A stretch of 64,000 nucleotides of DNA from Allochromatium palmeri (GCF_009720725.1 NZ_WNKT01000001.1:62001-126000); one strand, 5' to 3'. Numbered from the stretch's first letter, positions 19,049-29,632 are shown. The notes: generated from the letters alone by a model not told the origin. A program made the numbers and translations.

Positions 19049-19879
19049 TTATCGAGCCTGTGTCAGCCGGTCGAGCCGCAGTCGCTGGCGCTCGTCGAAC
19101 AGCCGCCGTGAGCCCATCCAGACGGCGGCCATCGAGCCGAGTCCGGTACCGGCGGCGATCAGGAACATGATGAGCAGTTGGTACTTGGCCGCTTCCATCG
19201 GCGGGCTGCCGGCGAGGATCTGGCCGGTCATCATGCCCGGCAGGCTGACCAGCCCCGCCGTGCCCATGGCATTGATGATGGGGATGAGTCCCGAGCGCAG
19301 CGCCTCGCGCCGGATGTGCTCGACGGCCTGCTCCCAGTCCTGACCGGCCAGCAGCCGCGCCTCGATCTGGCCGCGGGCGTCCCAGGCGTGTCGGGTCAGA
19401 TTGTCAAGCGCGATGGCCACGCCGCTCATGGTGTTGCCGAGCAGCATCCCGAGCAGCGGGATGAGATATTGCGGTTGATACCAGGGGTCGACCCCGATGA
19501 CGACCGTGAGCGCCAGCAGGGTGACGCTGAACGAGGACAGAAACATCGAGAGGGCGCCGATGCCATAGCCCCAAAGACCACCGAAGCGGCGCGTCTGGCG
19601 CTGCATGACTTCGAAGCCGGCGACCGAGAGCATGACCAGCGCCATGAGTCCGATCAGCGGCAGACTGGTCTGGGCGAACAGCAGCTTGAGCACCAGACCG
19701 ACCAGCGTGAGCTGCACGGCACTGCGCACAGCGGCGATCAGCACACGCCGTTCGACCCCGAGCCGCAGCCGCCAGGACAGGCCGGCCAACAGCAGCACTA
19801 GCAGCGAAGCCAGGGACAGATCCCAGGGCGAGAGTTCGATCAGGCTGATGCTCGGGCTTGTGGTCGCGTTCATGTCCAT
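19049..19879 (-). CDS. fetB: FetB-like ABC permease (UPF0014)
   Basis: A 276-residue integral membrane protein with about seven hydrophobic segments. AVQLTLVGLVLKLLF, LLGNTMSGVAIALDNL, GLIPIINAMGTAGLVSLPGMMTGQILAG are UPF0014/FetB hallmarks. In E. coli FetAB exports iron and protects against peroxide stress. It overlaps the ATPase gene; an ATG two codons in (19873) would form an ATGA overlap with the fetA stop and may be the real start. Confidence 0.88.
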   Translation of the reverse strand: MDMNATTSPSISLIELSPWDLSLASLLVLLLAGLSWRLRLGVERRVLIAAVRSAVQLTLVGLVLKLLFAQTSLPLIGLMALVMLSVAGFEVMQRQTRRFGGLWGYGIGALSMFLSSFSVTLLALTVVIGVDPWYQPQYLIPLLGMLLGNTMSGVAIALDNLTRHAWDARGQIEARLLAGQDWEQAVEHIRREALRSGLIPIINAMGTAGLVSLPGMMTGQILAGSPPMEAAKYQLLIMFLIAAGTGLGSMAAVWMGSRRLFDERQRLRLDRLTQAR

Positions 19880-20508
19880 CCGGTCTCAGGTTCCAGCTCC
19901 AGCCGTCCAGTCCGGATGATGAAGCGACGCCCACCGAGACGTTGGCGCTGTTCGGGATCATGGCTGACCCAGAGCACGGCGGCGGCCTGTTCGTGCCGAT
20001 AGGCCTCGACCAGGGTTTCGACCCGATCGCGGTTGCCAGGGTCGAGATTGGCCGTTGCTTCGTCGAGCAGTAGCGCCTCGGGTGTCTGTGCCAGCAACCG
20101 CACCAACGCCAGACGCTGGCGCTCGCCAGTCGAGAGTCGCGTGACCGACCAGTCGAGTACATCCGGCTCGAAACCGAGTCCAGCCAGCCAGCCGCTCAAC
20201 CGTTCTGCATCCGCGCTGGAGGACTGGATCAGGGGCAGATGCGCCCCGACTGTCTCGGCCCACCAGAATGACTCGGCCGGCAGCAGACCGACCTGCCGAC
20301 GCCAGAGGGGCGGTGCCATCTGTGAGCGCGCCTCGGTGCCGAGCCAGACCTCACCCTGATGCGGGTCCAGATCAGCGATCGCGCGCAGCAGCAGACTCTT
20401 GCCTGACCCGGACGGCCCGGAGACGAACACCTGCTCACCGGCCGCGAGCGCGAGATCGACCGGCGCGAGCGTGCGATGTGCGAGGCCGTCGAGCCGCAGA
20501 CTAGCCAT
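19870..20508 (-). CDS. fetA: FetA-like ABC transporter ATP-binding protein
   Basis: A 212-residue ABC ATPase: Walker A GPSGSGKS, a Q-loop around RRQVGLLPAE, signature LSTGERQR, Walker B ALLLDEATANLD and the switch His in WVSHDPEQ. It pairs with the FetB permease whose start it overlaps, giving a two-gene exporter probably for iron. The signature has Thr in place of the first Gly-adjacent residue often seen, but is otherwise complete. Confidence 0.88.
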   Translation of the reverse strand: MASLRLDGLAHRTLAPVDLALAAGEQVFVSGPSGSGKSLLLRAIADLDPHQGEVWLGTEARSQMAPPLWRRQVGLLPAESFWWAETVGAHLPLIQSSSADAERLSGWLAGLGFEPDVLDWSVTRLSTGERQRLALVRLLAQTPEALLLDEATANLDPGNRDRVETLVEAYRHEQAAAVLWVSHDPEQRQRLGGRRFIIRTGRLELEPETGWT

Positions 20509-20520
20509 GTAGATTCAGAC

Positions 20521-21237
20521 TCAGCGGCGCCGATAGATGAGATCAGCGACCGGATGCCCGAGCCGTTCGCCGCGCTGCTCGAACTTGGTCAGCGGCCGGC
20601 TGGCGGGGCGGGGCGCATAGGCTCCGCTGCCGACGGTGTTCTCGAACAGGGCGTGCGCACCATCGAGGACAGCCAGCATCTGCTTGGCATAGAGCGCCCA
20701 GTCGGTCGCGGCATGAAAATGTCCGTCCGTCCGGATGACACGCGCCAGTAATTCGACCAGCTCCGGACTCAGGATGCGGCGTTTGTGATGGCGCTTCTTC
20801 GGCCAGGGATCGGGGAAGAAGAGTTGAACCGCGTCGAGCGCCCCCGGCTGGAGACCGGCGCGCAGCACCTCGACGGCATCATGACGCATCACACGCAGAT
20901 TGCTCAGCTCCCGCCGTTCGATCTCCAGCAGCAGATGACCGACACCGGGCCGATGGACCTCGATCCCGAGCCAGTTGCGCTCGGGATCGCGTTCAGCCAT
21001 CTCGGCCAGCGATTCGCCGTTGCCGAAGCCGATCTCCAGCACCACGGGCCGGTCATTGCCGAACAGTGCCGCCAGATCAAGCGGCGCGCCCGGCGACCAG
21101 TCCACGCCGAAGCGCGGCCAGAGTTCGCTGAAGGCGCGCTCCTGAGCCGCGGTCAGACGCCCCTCGCGCAGCACGAAGCTACGAATGGCGCGTCGTGGGC
21201 GTCCGTCGGTCACATCCTCCATCCCCGTCTGGCTCAA
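20521..21237 (-). CDS. trmB: TrmB, tRNA (guanine-N7)-methyltransferase
   Basis: Methylates G46 in the variable loop of tRNAs with S-adenosylmethionine. Motifs seen are [16 protein letters not shown] for SAM binding and [16 protein letters not shown], the TrmB hallmark. The 238-residue reading starts with a TTG overlapping the thiG stop as TTGA; an ATG five codons further in (21222) is an alternative. It follows thiG in what looks like one transcript. Confidence 0.94.
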   Translation of the reverse strand: MSQTGMEDVTDGRPRRAIRSFVLREGRLTAAQERAFSELWPRFGVDWSPGAPLDLAALFGNDRPVVLEIGFGNGESLAEMAERDPERNWLGIEVHRPGVGHLLLEIERRELSNLRVMRHDAVEVLRAGLQPGALDAVQLFFPDPWPKKRHHKRRILSPELVELLARVIRTDGHFHAATDWALYAKQMLAVLDGAHALFENTVGSGAYAPRPASRPLTKFEQRGERLGHPVADLIYRRR

Positions 21238-22025
21238 AAGAACAAGCCCTCGATCGGTGAGGAGGCCGAGGCGAAACGCTTGGCCGGCATCCGTCCAGCT
21301 AGGAACGCCTCGCGCCCGGCCTCGATCGCCTTGCGCATGGCGCTGGCCATGAGCACCGGATTTTTGGCCGCCGCAATCGCCGTGTTCATGAGCACGCCAT
21401 CACAGCCCAGTTCCATCGCTACAGCGGCATCCGAGGCCGTACCCACACCGGCATCGACGATGATCGGCACCTTGGCGTTCTCGACGATGGTGCGGATGTT
21501 GAGCGGATTGCGGATACCCAGGCCCGAACCGATCGGTGCGGCCAGCGGCATCACCGCGACACAGCCGATCGCCTCCAGCTCGCGTGCGACGATGGGGTCG
21601 TCGTTGGTGTAAACCATGACCTCGAAGTCGTCCTTGACCAGAATTTCGGCCGCCTTGAGCGTGGCGATGACATCGGGAAACAGCGTCTTCTCGTCGCCGA
21701 GCACTTCGAGCTTGACCAGGTTGTGACCGTCGAGCAGTTCGCGCGCCAGCCGGCAGGTGCGCACGGCGGTATCGACGTCATAGCAGCCGGCGGTGTTGGG
21801 CAGGATGGTGTAGCGATCCGGCGGCAGCACGTCGAGGATGTTCGGCTCGTCGCGGTTCTGGCCGATGTTGGTGCGGCGCACGGCGATGGTGACGATCTCG
21901 GCGCTGCTGGCCGCGATGGCGCGGGCGGTTTCATCCATGTCTTTGTACTTGCCGGTGCCGACCAGCAGACGCGAGCCGTAGTCCTTGCCGGCAATGATGA
22001 GACGATCAGTGTTTGATGTAGACAT
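21234..22025 (-). CDS. thiG: ThiG, thiazole synthase
   Basis: ThiG forms the thiazole phosphate of thiamine from 1-deoxy-D-xylulose-5-phosphate, dehydroglycine and the ThiS thiocarboxylate. The 263 residues carry [15 protein letters not shown], the VKLEVLGD segment with the Schiff-base Lys (about residue 105), APIGSGLGI, and [21 protein letters not shown]. It lies between thiS and trmB on the same strand. Confidence 0.96.
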   Translation of the reverse strand: MSTSNTDRLIIAGKDYGSRLLVGTGKYKDMDETARAIAASSAEIVTIAVRRTNIGQNRDEPNILDVLPPDRYTILPNTAGCYDVDTAVRTCRLARELLDGHNLVKLEVLGDEKTLFPDVIATLKAAEILVKDDFEVMVYTNDDPIVARELEAIGCVAVMPLAAPIGSGLGIRNPLNIRTIVENAKVPIIVDAGVGTASDAAVAMELGCDGVLMNTAIAAAKNPVLMASAMRKAIEAGREAFLAGRMPAKRFASASSPIEGLFF

Positions 22026-22097
22026 AGCGATGGGATATCAGGGTCGATCCTGGAGAGTAAGGGTGGCGGAGATCCGCTGACAGCGGCGAGGCGCGGC

Positions 22098-22298
22098 TCA
22101 GCCGCCGCCGACGGCCTGGATGATCTCTACCCTGTCGTCAGCGGCGAGGCGATGCTCGGCAAAGTGGCTGCGCGGAATCAGCTCGGCATTGACCTCGATG
22201 GCGAAGCGTTGGCCGAGCATTTCCAGATATTCGACGAGTTCCGACACGCGCATGCCGTCGGCGATCTCGCGGGGGGCTCCGTTCAAGATGATTTTCAT
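22098..22298 (-). CDS. thiS: ThiS, sulfur carrier protein
   Basis: A 66-residue ubiquitin-like sulfur carrier. It starts MKIILNGAPREI and ends in the diagnostic Gly-Gly tail (AVGGG), which is adenylated and thiocarboxylated to donate sulfur to ThiG. Located 72 bp before thiG; the short gap to glgC (27 bp) means glgC transcription may read into the thi genes. Confidence 0.94.
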   Translation of the reverse strand: MKIILNGAPREIADGMRVSELVEYLEMLGQRFAIEVNAELIPRSHFAEHRLAADDRVEIIQAVGGG

Positions 22299-22325
22299 GG
22301 TGTATTGAGTGATCCGAGTAGGGTT

Positions 22326-23597
22326 TCAGCGAACCTGATTGGCCTCCTGCCCGAGCATTTCGGGCGTCACCAGGGTGACGCCGCCCTCGCTCACCTGGAA
22401 ACCGGCACGCCGATCGGCCTCGGCGTCCACCCCAATTTGGGTGCCTTCGGGCAGTTGGCAATAGCGATCGACGATCGCCTTGCGCACGATGCAATGGCGC
22501 CCGATCTCCACGTCCGGCAGGATCACTGAGTCACTCACCTGGCTGAAAGAGTTCACTCGCACGTTCGAAAACAACAGCGAGTGGCGTACCGTCGCCCCGG
22601 AGATGATGCAACCGCCCGAGACCATGGAGTCGACCGCCATGCCGCGCCGGTCGTCGTCGTCGAAGACGAACTTAGCCGGCGGCAGCTGTTCCTGATAAGT
22701 CCAGATCGGCCAGTTGTTGTCGTAGAGGTTCAGCGGTGGGGTGATGCCGATCAGCTCCAGATTGGCCTCCCAGAAGGCATCCAGGGTGCCCACATCGCGC
22801 CAATACGCCTGATCACCGCTGCGCGGATCGCGGAAGGTATAGGCCATGACCCGATAGAGATTGATGACGTTAGGGATGATGTCCTTACCGAAGTCATGGC
22901 TCGACCCCGGCATATCGGAATCTTTGAGGAGCTGCTCAAACAAAAAACCGCGATTGAAGACATAGATGCCCATCGAGGCCAGACAGTGGTCGGGCTGACC
23001 GGGGATGGTCTCGGGATTCGCCGGTTTTTCGGCGAAGCGTCGCACCCGCCCATCGTTATCGACCGACATCACCCCGAACTCGCGTGCGCGCTCGGTGTCG
23101 ACTTCCAGACAGCCGACTGTCATGTCGGCGCCGGTCTCGACGTGATGGGCGATCATGGCGCCATAGTCCATCTTGTAGATGTGATCGCCGGCCAGGATCA
23201 GGATGTATTCGGGATCATGGTCGCGGATGATGTCGAGATTCTGGAACACGGCGTCCGCCGTGCCAGCGTACCAGGCAGTCTCGGCCACGCGCTGCTGCGC
23301 TGGCCACAGCTCGACGAACTCGCCGAACTCGCCGCGCAGAAACCCCCAGCCTTTCTGGATATGCAGGATCAGCGAATGCGCCTTGTACTGCGTCAGTACG
23401 CCGATGCGTCGAATGCCGGAGTTGATGCAGTTGGAGAGCGGAAAGTCGATGATGCGGAACTTGCCGCCGAAGGGCACGCCGGGCTTGGAGCGCCAGGCAG
23501 TCAACTGTTTGAGCCGTGAGCCACGCCCACCAGCCAGGATGAGCGCCAGCGTGTTGCGGGTCAGGCGACTGATGAACCTGGGGTTGGTGTGGGGCAT
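22326..23597 (-). CDS. glgC: GlgC, glucose-1-phosphate adenylyltransferase
   Basis: Makes ADP-glucose, the committed step of bacterial glycogen synthesis. The 423-residue product begins with [12 protein letters not shown], then [17 protein letters not shown] for nucleotide binding, [20 protein letters not shown], and a C-terminal left-handed beta-helix region ([31 protein letters not shown]). The ATG at 23597 is preceded by an excellent GGAGGAG site at 23599-23605; the longer open frame upstream is antisense to glgB. It is divergent from glgB. Confidence 0.97.
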   Translation of the reverse strand: MPHTNPRFISRLTRNTLALILAGGRGSRLKQLTAWRSKPGVPFGGKFRIIDFPLSNCINSGIRRIGVLTQYKAHSLILHIQKGWGFLRGEFGEFVELWPAQQRVAETAWYAGTADAVFQNLDIIRDHDPEYILILAGDHIYKMDYGAMIAHHVETGADMTVGCLEVDTERAREFGVMSVDNDGRVRRFAEKPANPETIPGQPDHCLASMGIYVFNRGFLFEQLLKDSDMPGSSHDFGKDIIPNVINLYRVMAYTFRDPRSGDQAYWRDVGTLDAFWEANLELIGITPPLNLYDNNWPIWTYQEQLPPAKFVFDDDDRRGMAVDSMVSGGCIISGATVRHSLLFSNVRVNSFSQVSDSVILPDVEIGRHCIVRKAIVDRYCQLPEGTQIGVDAEADRRAGFQVSEGGVTLVTPEMLGQEANQVR

Positions 23598-23690
23598 AAC
23601 TCCTCCTGACTCAAGCGACATACAAAGGATTGAGAACGCCCTTATGATACCATCCCTGCGTATTCCAATCCCCAGAGGTACAGGAACGAC
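23598..23690. promoter_or_regulatory. Shared divergent promoter region of glgC and glgB
   Basis: Only 93 bp separate the two starts, so their promoters must sit close together or overlap, allowing coordinated control of glycogen synthesis. A TATGAT at 23643-23648 is a plausible -10 for glgB, but no good -35 lies at the right distance. AGGAA precedes the glgB ATG. Confidence 0.45.
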
Positions 23691-25982
23691 ATGGCTAACG
23701 CGACAGGCTCCGCCCCCAAGCTCCCGGAACCCTTGCAGCGCATCGTCGAAGCGCGTCATCACGACCCCTTCGAGGTTCTTGGACGCCACGAGGACAACGG
23801 ACGGGCCGTCGCGCGCGTCTTCCTGCCTCAGGCCGAGCGTGTCCGGCTGGTCGAGCCCGATGCGCCGATGAACCGGATCGAGGGCACGGATCTGTTCGTC
23901 TGGGAGGGCGAGCCTGGACAACTGCCGGCGCGCTATCAGATCGAATGGGTGGATACCGACGGCGCAACCCATGTCCAGCATGATGCCTACTGCTTTCCCG
24001 CCCAGCTTGGCGATCTCGATCTGCATCTGTTCGGCGAGGGCAAGCACTGGCATATCTATCGCATCCTCGGTTCCCACGTTGTCGAGGTCGAGGGCGTTGT
24101 CGGCATTCAGTTCGCCGTCTGGGCGCCGAATGCCGAGCGGGTCAGCGTCGTGGGCGACTTCAATGCCTGGGACGGGCGCGCCAATCCGATGCGGGTGCGC
24201 GGTGGCTCGGGCGTCTGGGAGCTGTTCATCCCAAATCTGACGCCGGGCAGCTACTACAAATACGAGATCCGCGATCGCGCCACCCACATCCATATCAAGA
24301 TCGACCCCTATGCACAGGCCTTCCAGGAGCGTCCGCAGACGGCCGGACTGATCGCCGTGCAGAGCGACTTCGACTGGGGCGATGCCGACTGGATCGCCGC
24401 GCGCGCCGAGAGCAACTGGCAGCATCAGCCGCTGTCGGTCTATGAGGTCCATCTCGGTTCCTGGCGGCGCGATCCGGACGGCAACTTTCTCAACTATCGC
24501 GTGCTTGCCCACGAGATCGCTGACTACGTCAAGGAACTCGGTTTCACTCATATCGAGCTGATGCCCATCACCGAGCATCCGCTCGATGCCTCCTGGGGCT
24601 ATCAGTGCACCGGCTATTTCGCGCCCACGGCGCGCTTCGGCTCGCCGGATGATTTTCGCTATTTTGTCGATCATTTTCACAGCGAGGGAATCGGTGTGCT
24701 GCTCGACTGGGTGCCGGCGCACTTCCCGAAGGATGCCTATGCGCTCGCCCGTTTCGATGGCACCGCGCTCTATGAGCACGCCGACCCGCGGCTGGGCGAG
24801 CACAAGGACTGGGGCACGCTGATCTTCAATTTCGGGCGTAACGAGGTGCGTAACTTCCTGCTCGCCAGTGCGCTCTACTGGCTGGAGGAGTACCACATCG
24901 ACGGTCTGCGCGTCGATGCCGTGGCCTCGATGCTTTATCTCGACTACTCACGCAACGCCGGTGAGTGGGTTCCCAACAAGTACGGCGGCAACGAGAACCT
25001 GGACGCCGTGGATTTCATCCGCGAGCTGAACATGGTCACGCACGAGCAGTTCCCCGGCACGCTTATGGTCGCCGAGGAGTCGACCGCCTGGCCGGCGGTG
25101 TCGCGTCCGACCTATCTCGGCGGGCTGGGTTTCAGCATGAAGTGGAACATGGGCTGGATGCACGACACCCTGTCCTACATGCAGAAAGACCCGATCTATC
25201 GCCACTTCCATCACGACCTGCTGACCTTCGGCCTGCTCTACGCCTTCACCGAGAACTTCGTGCTGCCCTTCTCGCATGACGAGGTCGTGCACGGCAAGAA
25301 ATCCATGCTCGACAAGATGCCGGGCGATGGCTGGCAGAAGTTCGCCAGTCTGCGGCTGCTCTATACCTTCATGTTCAGCTATCCGGGCAAGAAGCTGCTG
25401 TTCCAGGGCTGTGAGTTCGGTCAGGGCAAGGAATGGAACTTCGCCGGTTCGCTCGACTGGGGGCTGATGGAGCGTCCTCCCCATCAGGGCGTGCACAAGC
25501 TGGTCTCGGATCTCAACCGGATCTACAGCACGCTTCCCGCGCTGCATGAAGTCGATTTCGACGCCGCCGGGTTTGAATGGATCGACTGTCACGACAGCTC
25601 CCAATCGGTCCTGAGCTATGTTCGCAAGGACCGCGCCGGCAAGACCCTGATTGCGGCGGTGTTCAACTTCACCCCGGTGCCGCGTACCAACTATCGCATC
25701 GGTGTGCCCGAGCCTGGGTTCTATCGCGAGGCGGTCAACTCGGATGCCGAGCTGTACGGCGGCAGCAATGTCGGCAATCAGGGCGGTGTGACCGCCGAGC
25801 CCGTGAGCTGGATGGGTCGCCCGCACTCGCTGCTGATCTCGCTGCCGCCGCTGGCCGGACTCATTCTCGTGCACGAGTCGCTGACCGAGTCGTCCGGCGA
25901 GGCGGCCGATGAGACGCCGGTCGCCCCAGAGACTCCTGAAACGCCAACGGATGCGGGTGATGCAACCGATCGAGCCGCTTGA
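23691..25982 (+). CDS. glgB: GlgB, 1,4-alpha-glucan branching enzyme
   Basis: Introduces alpha-1,6 branches into glycogen. At 763 residues it has the N1 and CBM48 beta domains followed by the GH13 barrel. The catalytic nucleophile lies in [11 protein letters not shown], the acid/base Glu in [15 protein letters not shown], and the third Asp in [13 protein letters not shown]. The C-terminal tail after about residue 725 is a Glu/Thr/Pro-rich, probably disordered extension ([19 protein letters not shown]), unusual for the family. The start follows an AGGAA site. Confidence 0.97.
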   Translation: MANATGSAPKLPEPLQRIVEARHHDPFEVLGRHEDNGRAVARVFLPQAERVRLVEPDAPMNRIEGTDLFVWEGEPGQLPARYQIEWVDTDGATHVQHDAYCFPAQLGDLDLHLFGEGKHWHIYRILGSHVVEVEGVVGIQFAVWAPNAERVSVVGDFNAWDGRANPMRVRGGSGVWELFIPNLTPGSYYKYEIRDRATHIHIKIDPYAQAFQERPQTAGLIAVQSDFDWGDADWIAARAESNWQHQPLSVYEVHLGSWRRDPDGNFLNYRVLAHEIADYVKELGFTHIELMPITEHPLDASWGYQCTGYFAPTARFGSPDDFRYFVDHFHSEGIGVLLDWVPAHFPKDAYALARFDGTALYEHADPRLGEHKDWGTLIFNFGRNEVRNFLLASALYWLEEYHIDGLRVDAVASMLYLDYSRNAGEWVPNKYGGNENLDAVDFIRELNMVTHEQFPGTLMVAEESTAWPAVSRPTYLGGLGFSMKWNMGWMHDTLSYMQKDPIYRHFHHDLLTFGLLYAFTENFVLPFSHDEVVHGKKSMLDKMPGDGWQKFASLRLLYTFMFSYPGKKLLFQGCEFGQGKEWNFAGSLDWGLMERPPHQGVHKLVSDLNRIYSTLPALHEVDFDAAGFEWIDCHDSSQSVLSYVRKDRAGKTLIAAVFNFTPVPRTNYRIGVPEPGFYREAVNSDAELYGGSNVGNQGGVTAEPVSWMGRPHSLLISLPPLAGLILVHESLTESSGEAADETPVAPETPETPTDAGDATDRAA

Positions 25983-26277
25983 GGATCAGAACGCACTGGA
26001 GCGGGCCAGGCTCAACCAGGAGACGGCCCGCATCCCCTGGCGCGAACTGCAACGCTTCTTCGCTCAAGGGCGTGTGATTGCGGTCGACCCTAGGCTGGAT
26101 CTGGTCGAGCTGGCGCTCCAGTGTTCACGCGATGAAGCCCAGGTCATCGCCGCTGAGCTGGAACACGGACGCCTCGCACCGGTGAGCGATGCGCAGGCGC
26201 GTGCCTGGCTGACAGCGGATACTGAGTTGTGGGCCGTGGTCGTCAAGCCCTGGGTGTTGGTTCAGGATCGGTCTTAA
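25960..26277 (+). CDS. DUF2288 family protein
   Basis: A small cytoplasmic protein of 105 residues. [33 protein letters not shown] and [14 protein letters not shown] match the DUF2288 pattern. The likely start lies inside the 3' end of glgB (22-bp overlap), so it is probably coupled to glgB; an ATG three codons upstream is the alternative. The function is unknown. The 3' end overlaps the end of convergent asnB by four bases. Confidence 0.75.
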   Translation: MQPIEPLEDQNALERARLNQETARIPWRELQRFFAQGRVIAVDPRLDLVELALQCSRDEAQVIAAELEHGRLAPVSDAQARAWLTADTELWAVVVKPWVLVQDRS

Positions 26278-28091
26278 ATCCAATCGAGCGGATCTTCGTC
26301 CGGCGCGGGCGTGAGTCCAGGTCGGTCGATGAAGAGCCGGTGCCAGATCGCAAACTGCATCAGCCCGAACAGCTCGCGCCCGCCGCCGCGTCCGGCCTGA
26401 CGCGCGGCGACCAGCTCGGGGATGGTACTGACCTCGAACCAGTCGCGCACGCCCGGATTGCGCGCCAGCCGTTGTCCGACCTCGGCGGCCAGCGACCCCC
26501 GCAGCCAGTCGCCGACCGGGACATGGAAACCGCGCTTGGGCCGCTCCAGATGGCCGGGTGGCAGCTTCGGCTCGGCCCAGCGCCGGACCAGCCATTTGCC
26601 CTGATGTCCCCGCACTTTGAGCGCGTCCGGCAGCGACAGTCCGAACTCGACGATCCGATGGTCGAGAAAGGGCACGCGCCCCTCCAGCCCGAACCCCATC
26701 AACAGTCGGTCGGTCTTGACCAGCAGGTTATCCGGTAGTGCCGTAATCAGGTCCGTGTACTGGCGGCGCTGCATGTCCGACCAGTGTCGGGGCGTCTCGC
26801 GCCAGGCGCGCTGCACCGGGGCGCGATCAGCATCCGCGACTGCGCGCAGTGCCGGTCCCATCAGGCGTCGTGTCCAGCGTCCCGCCCACTGACCTCGGGT
26901 ACGGAAGCCGCCGCTGCCCGGATGGAGCAGGGACTTCAGCAGCCGCTCGGCGAGCGGCGGACGATAGCGCCCGTAACCGGCGAACGCCTCGTCGCCGCCT
27001 TCGCCCGAAAACACCACCTTCAGCTCCGTGCCGGCGGTTTCGGCCAGGATCGAGGTCGGCAGACAGGCGTAATCGCGCATCAGCTCGTCGGCGCACCAGA
27101 CCGTATGCGGCAGACGCCCGAAGACCCTGGGCAGCTCCAGTGCGAGCGGTCGATGGTCGAAGCCGAAATGCGCCGCCACGCGCGCGGCCTCGTCGAGTTC
27201 ATGCGACATGGTCGTGCCGCGATAGCCGACCGAATAGCTCTTGATGCGTCCCGCACCCTGTTCGGCGAGCTTGGCCGCCAGCACCGCTGAATCCAGCCCG
27301 CCGGAGAGAAACAGCCCGAAGGGGACGTCGGAGCGCATGTGCTCGTGCATGGCCGCGTCCATCAGCACGTCCAGTTCGGCGCGTGCCTCCTCAAATTCGA
27401 TCCGGCGCGGTGCGACATCCAGCGCCGACCAGTAGCGGTGCTCGCGGATGCTCAGATCGGCGTCGATCAGCAGCGCCGTGCCCGGCGGAACGCGCCGGAT
27501 GCCGTCGATCAATGTCTCCTCGCCGCTGGCGAACTGGTTTTGCAGGAACTGGCGCAGCGCGCCCGGCTGGATGCGGGGCGACTCGGGCAGGAGCGCCAGC
27601 AGCGCCTTGATCTCGGAAGCGAAAGCGATGCGGTCGGGCCGCCGGACATAGAACAGCGGCTTGATGCCGAGTCGATCGCGCCCGAGGATCAGGCGTCCAG
27701 CGCGCGCATCATGGAGCGCAAAGGCAAACATCCCGCGCAGTCGGTCGAGCGCGTTGAGTCCATGCGCGGCATAAGCGTTGAGGATGGTTTCAGAGTCTGA
27801 GCCGGTGCGCGGCGGATGGCCAAGCGCATGCAGCTCGGCGTTCAGCTCGATGTAGTTGTAGACCTCGCCATTGGCGACCAGCGCAAGCTGGCCGTCGGCC
27901 GACAGCAGCGGCTGATGGCCGCTCTCCAGGCCGATGATCGACAGCCGCGTCTGCACCAAGCCAACCAGCCCGGCACAATAGCGACCGCGATCGTCCGGTC
28001 CGCGATGCGCGAGCCGTTCGGCCATGCGATCGAGCCACTCAGGCTCGGGACGCCGACCTTGAGCCAGGATGAATCCGGCGATTCCGCACAC
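26274..28091 (-). CDS. asnB: Asparagine synthase (glutamine-hydrolysing), AsnB family
   Basis: A 605-residue class II amidotransferase/synthetase. The GTG start at 28091 puts Cys at position 2 (MCGIAGF), the glutaminase nucleophile. HRGPDDRG and the ANGEVYNYIEL segment continue the N-terminal nucleophile domain. The synthetase PP-loop is FLSGGLDSAV, and VFSGEGGDEAFAGYGRY is typical of the family. Start immediately abuts the upstream gene's stop. Paralogues of AsnB also work as amidotransferases in polysaccharide clusters, so a role other than asparagine synthesis cannot be ruled out. Confidence 0.92.
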   Translation of the reverse strand: MCGIAGFILAQGRRPEPEWLDRMAERLAHRGPDDRGRYCAGLVGLVQTRLSIIGLESGHQPLLSADGQLALVANGEVYNYIELNAELHALGHPPRTGSDSETILNAYAAHGLNALDRLRGMFAFALHDARAGRLILGRDRLGIKPLFYVRRPDRIAFASEIKALLALLPESPRIQPGALRQFLQNQFASGEETLIDGIRRVPPGTALLIDADLSIREHRYWSALDVAPRRIEFEEARAELDVLMDAAMHEHMRSDVPFGLFLSGGLDSAVLAAKLAEQGAGRIKSYSVGYRGTTMSHELDEAARVAAHFGFDHRPLALELPRVFGRLPHTVWCADELMRDYACLPTSILAETAGTELKVVFSGEGGDEAFAGYGRYRPPLAERLLKSLLHPGSGGFRTRGQWAGRWTRRLMGPALRAVADADRAPVQRAWRETPRHWSDMQRRQYTDLITALPDNLLVKTDRLLMGFGLEGRVPFLDHRIVEFGLSLPDALKVRGHQGKWLVRRWAEPKLPPGHLERPKRGFHVPVGDWLRGSLAAEVGQRLARNPGVRDWFEVSTIPELVAARQAGRGGGRELFGLMQFAIWHRLFIDRPGLTPAPDEDPLDWI

Positions 28092-28445
28092 CTAAAGATA
28101 CCGCAGTGCGGCGATGACCAGGCCCACGCCGGTCGCGATGAGTCCGAACAGCCAGAAAAATTGCTGATCGTGACGCTTGAGCATTTCGTCGAAACGCTTG
28201 TCGACCTGCTCGAAACGCTTGTCGACCTGCTCGAAACGCTTGTCGACCTGCTCGAAACGCTTGTCCATGCGCTCAAAGCCTTCGCGCATCAGCTCACGCT
28301 GGTGCTTGAGCTCTTCCTCCACGCGCACCATGCGCTCGCGCAGTTCGATCTCGTAGACCATCGGCGGCTTACCGAGGCTCTGCTCGGCCAGCCATTCGCC
28401 GAGATGGTTCTTGATGAAGGCAATATCTTCCTGAGCCAGCGCCAT
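28092..28445 (-). CDS. Small coiled-coil membrane protein with tandem KRFEQVD repeats
   Basis: A 117-residue protein: a globular N-terminus (DIAFIKNHLGEWLAEQSLG), a long charged coiled coil including three exact KRFEQVD heptads, and one C-terminal transmembrane helix (FWLFGLIATGVGLVIAAL). The heptads reflect a 21-bp tandem DNA repeat. The ATG at 28445 (MALAQEDI) was preferred because the upstream frame adds a Cys-rich stretch without family features. Likely an inner-membrane-anchored, oligomeric protein; the role is unknown. It is packed between pyrD and asnB. Confidence 0.75.
   Translation of the reverse strand: MALAQEDIAFIKNHLGEWLAEQSLGKPPMVYEIELRERMVRVEEELKHQRELMREGFERMDKRFEQVDKRFEQVDKRFEQVDKRFDEMLKRHDQQFFWLFGLIATGVGLVIAALRYL
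28190..28273. repeat. 21-bp tandem repeat inside the coiled-coil gene
   Basis: The unit cgaaacgcttgtcgacctgct occurs three times exactly (28190-28210, 28211-28231, 28232-28252) followed by a diverged fourth copy. Each unit encodes exactly one heptad, so gain or loss of units keeps frame and heptad register and would only change coiled-coil length. Confidence 0.9.
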
Positions 28446-28485
28446 GACGGGGACTCCTCCTCTATAGAGATTCCAAAACGCGATA

Positions 28486-29514
28486 TTACAGTCCGCGCAG
28501 CAGTTCGCGCACGAATCCAGGACCACGATAGATGAGACCGGTATAGATCTGGATCAGATCGGCGCCAGCCATGAGCTTGGCGCGCGCGTCCTCGGGGTCG
28601 AGGATGCCGCCGACGCCGATGATGACCGGCTCGGAACCGAGCGCCGCACGCACCTTGGCTAGCAATTCGGTCGAGCGCGTCAGCAGCGGCCGCCCGGAGA
28701 GCCCGCCGCTCAGGCCCGTGGTCGGACTCTTGAGCCCGTCGAAGCGAATCGTGGTGTTGGTGAGAATCAGTCCGGTCGCGCCCGCTTCGAGCGCTGCGCG
28801 TGCGCATTCGATGGCCTCGTCGTCAGCCAGATCCGGGGCCAGCTTGACCAGGATCGGACGCGGACGGCTCAGACGCTGATTCGGTCCCTGAATCGCTTCC
28901 AGAATGCGCGCGACCTCATCGACCCGTTGCAGATCACGCAACCCCGGCGTGTTCGGGCTGGAGATGTTGACGACCACATAGTCGGCCAGCTCGCCCAACT
29001 GCTCGAAGCTCCGACGATAGTCGTCAGCGGCCTGCTCAGCCGGTGTGACCTTGGACTTGCCCAGATTCACCCCGAGCGGAATCTCGGGCAGACCGCGCGC
29101 CCGCAGGCGCCCGAGCCGCCGAGCCATCGCCGCCGCACCGCCGTTGTTGAAGCCCATACGATTGATCAGCGCCGTATCGTCCGTGAGCCGGAACAGCCGT
29201 GGGCGCGGATTGCCGGGCTGTGGCAGGGCGGTCACGGTTCCGACCTCGACGAAGCCGAAGCCGAGCGCCTGCCAGGCCGGCACGGCCTCGCCCTGTTTGT
29301 CGAGTCCAGCCGCCAGACCAACGGGGTTGGGAAAATGCAGACCCATGACCTCGCGCGCCAGCGCCGGACGCCGCGCGAGATCCGTCACGCTGAGCCGCCC
29401 GTCGAAGAGCGTCGACCAGCGCGCAAGCAGGGCGAGCGTGAGGTTGTGCGCCTGCTCCGGATCGAGTTTGAACAGCAGGGCGCGGGCAAGCGGCCAGGGC
29501 GGGGTCACAAGCAT
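28486..29514 (-). CDS. pyrD: PyrD, dihydroorotate dehydrogenase (quinone, class 2)
   Basis: Oxidises dihydroorotate to orotate with membrane quinone. The 342 residues start with the amphipathic class 2 N-terminus (ARALLFKLDPEQAHN). FMN-site and catalytic segments include GLAAGLDKQGE, GFVEVGTVTALPQPGN, the catalytic Ser in VVNISSPNTPGLRDLQ, and TGGLSGRPL. The ATG at 29514 gives the normal family N-terminus; the extra upstream codons in the open frame are probably untranslated. Confidence 0.96.
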   Translation of the reverse strand: MLVTPPWPLARALLFKLDPEQAHNLTLALLARWSTLFDGRLSVTDLARRPALAREVMGLHFPNPVGLAAGLDKQGEAVPAWQALGFGFVEVGTVTALPQPGNPRPRLFRLTDDTALINRMGFNNGGAAAMARRLGRLRARGLPEIPLGVNLGKSKVTPAEQAADDYRRSFEQLGELADYVVVNISSPNTPGLRDLQRVDEVARILEAIQGPNQRLSRPRPILVKLAPDLADDEAIECARAALEAGATGLILTNTTIRFDGLKSPTTGLSGGLSGRPLLTRSTELLAKVRAALGSEPVIIGVGGILDPEDARAKLMAGADLIQIYTGLIYRGPGFVRELLRGL

Positions 29515-29632
29515 GGGTTTCGAGACTCCTGTGTCGAGGCAGGGCGGGATCAAGGCGAGCACTCGTCGCGGTGATCCCTAATGCTATAGTTTGAGTTTTC
29601 CAATCGAAGCGATCCGGAGGAGGACACCGCTC

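Noticed and set aside
23598-24896. Minus-strand extension of glgC into glgB
   Set aside because: It is antisense to a clear glgB; glgC has an excellent ribosome binding site at its own ATG.
28190-28273. Possible CRISPR array
   Set aside because: The repeats are contiguous without spacers and encode a coiled coil in frame.
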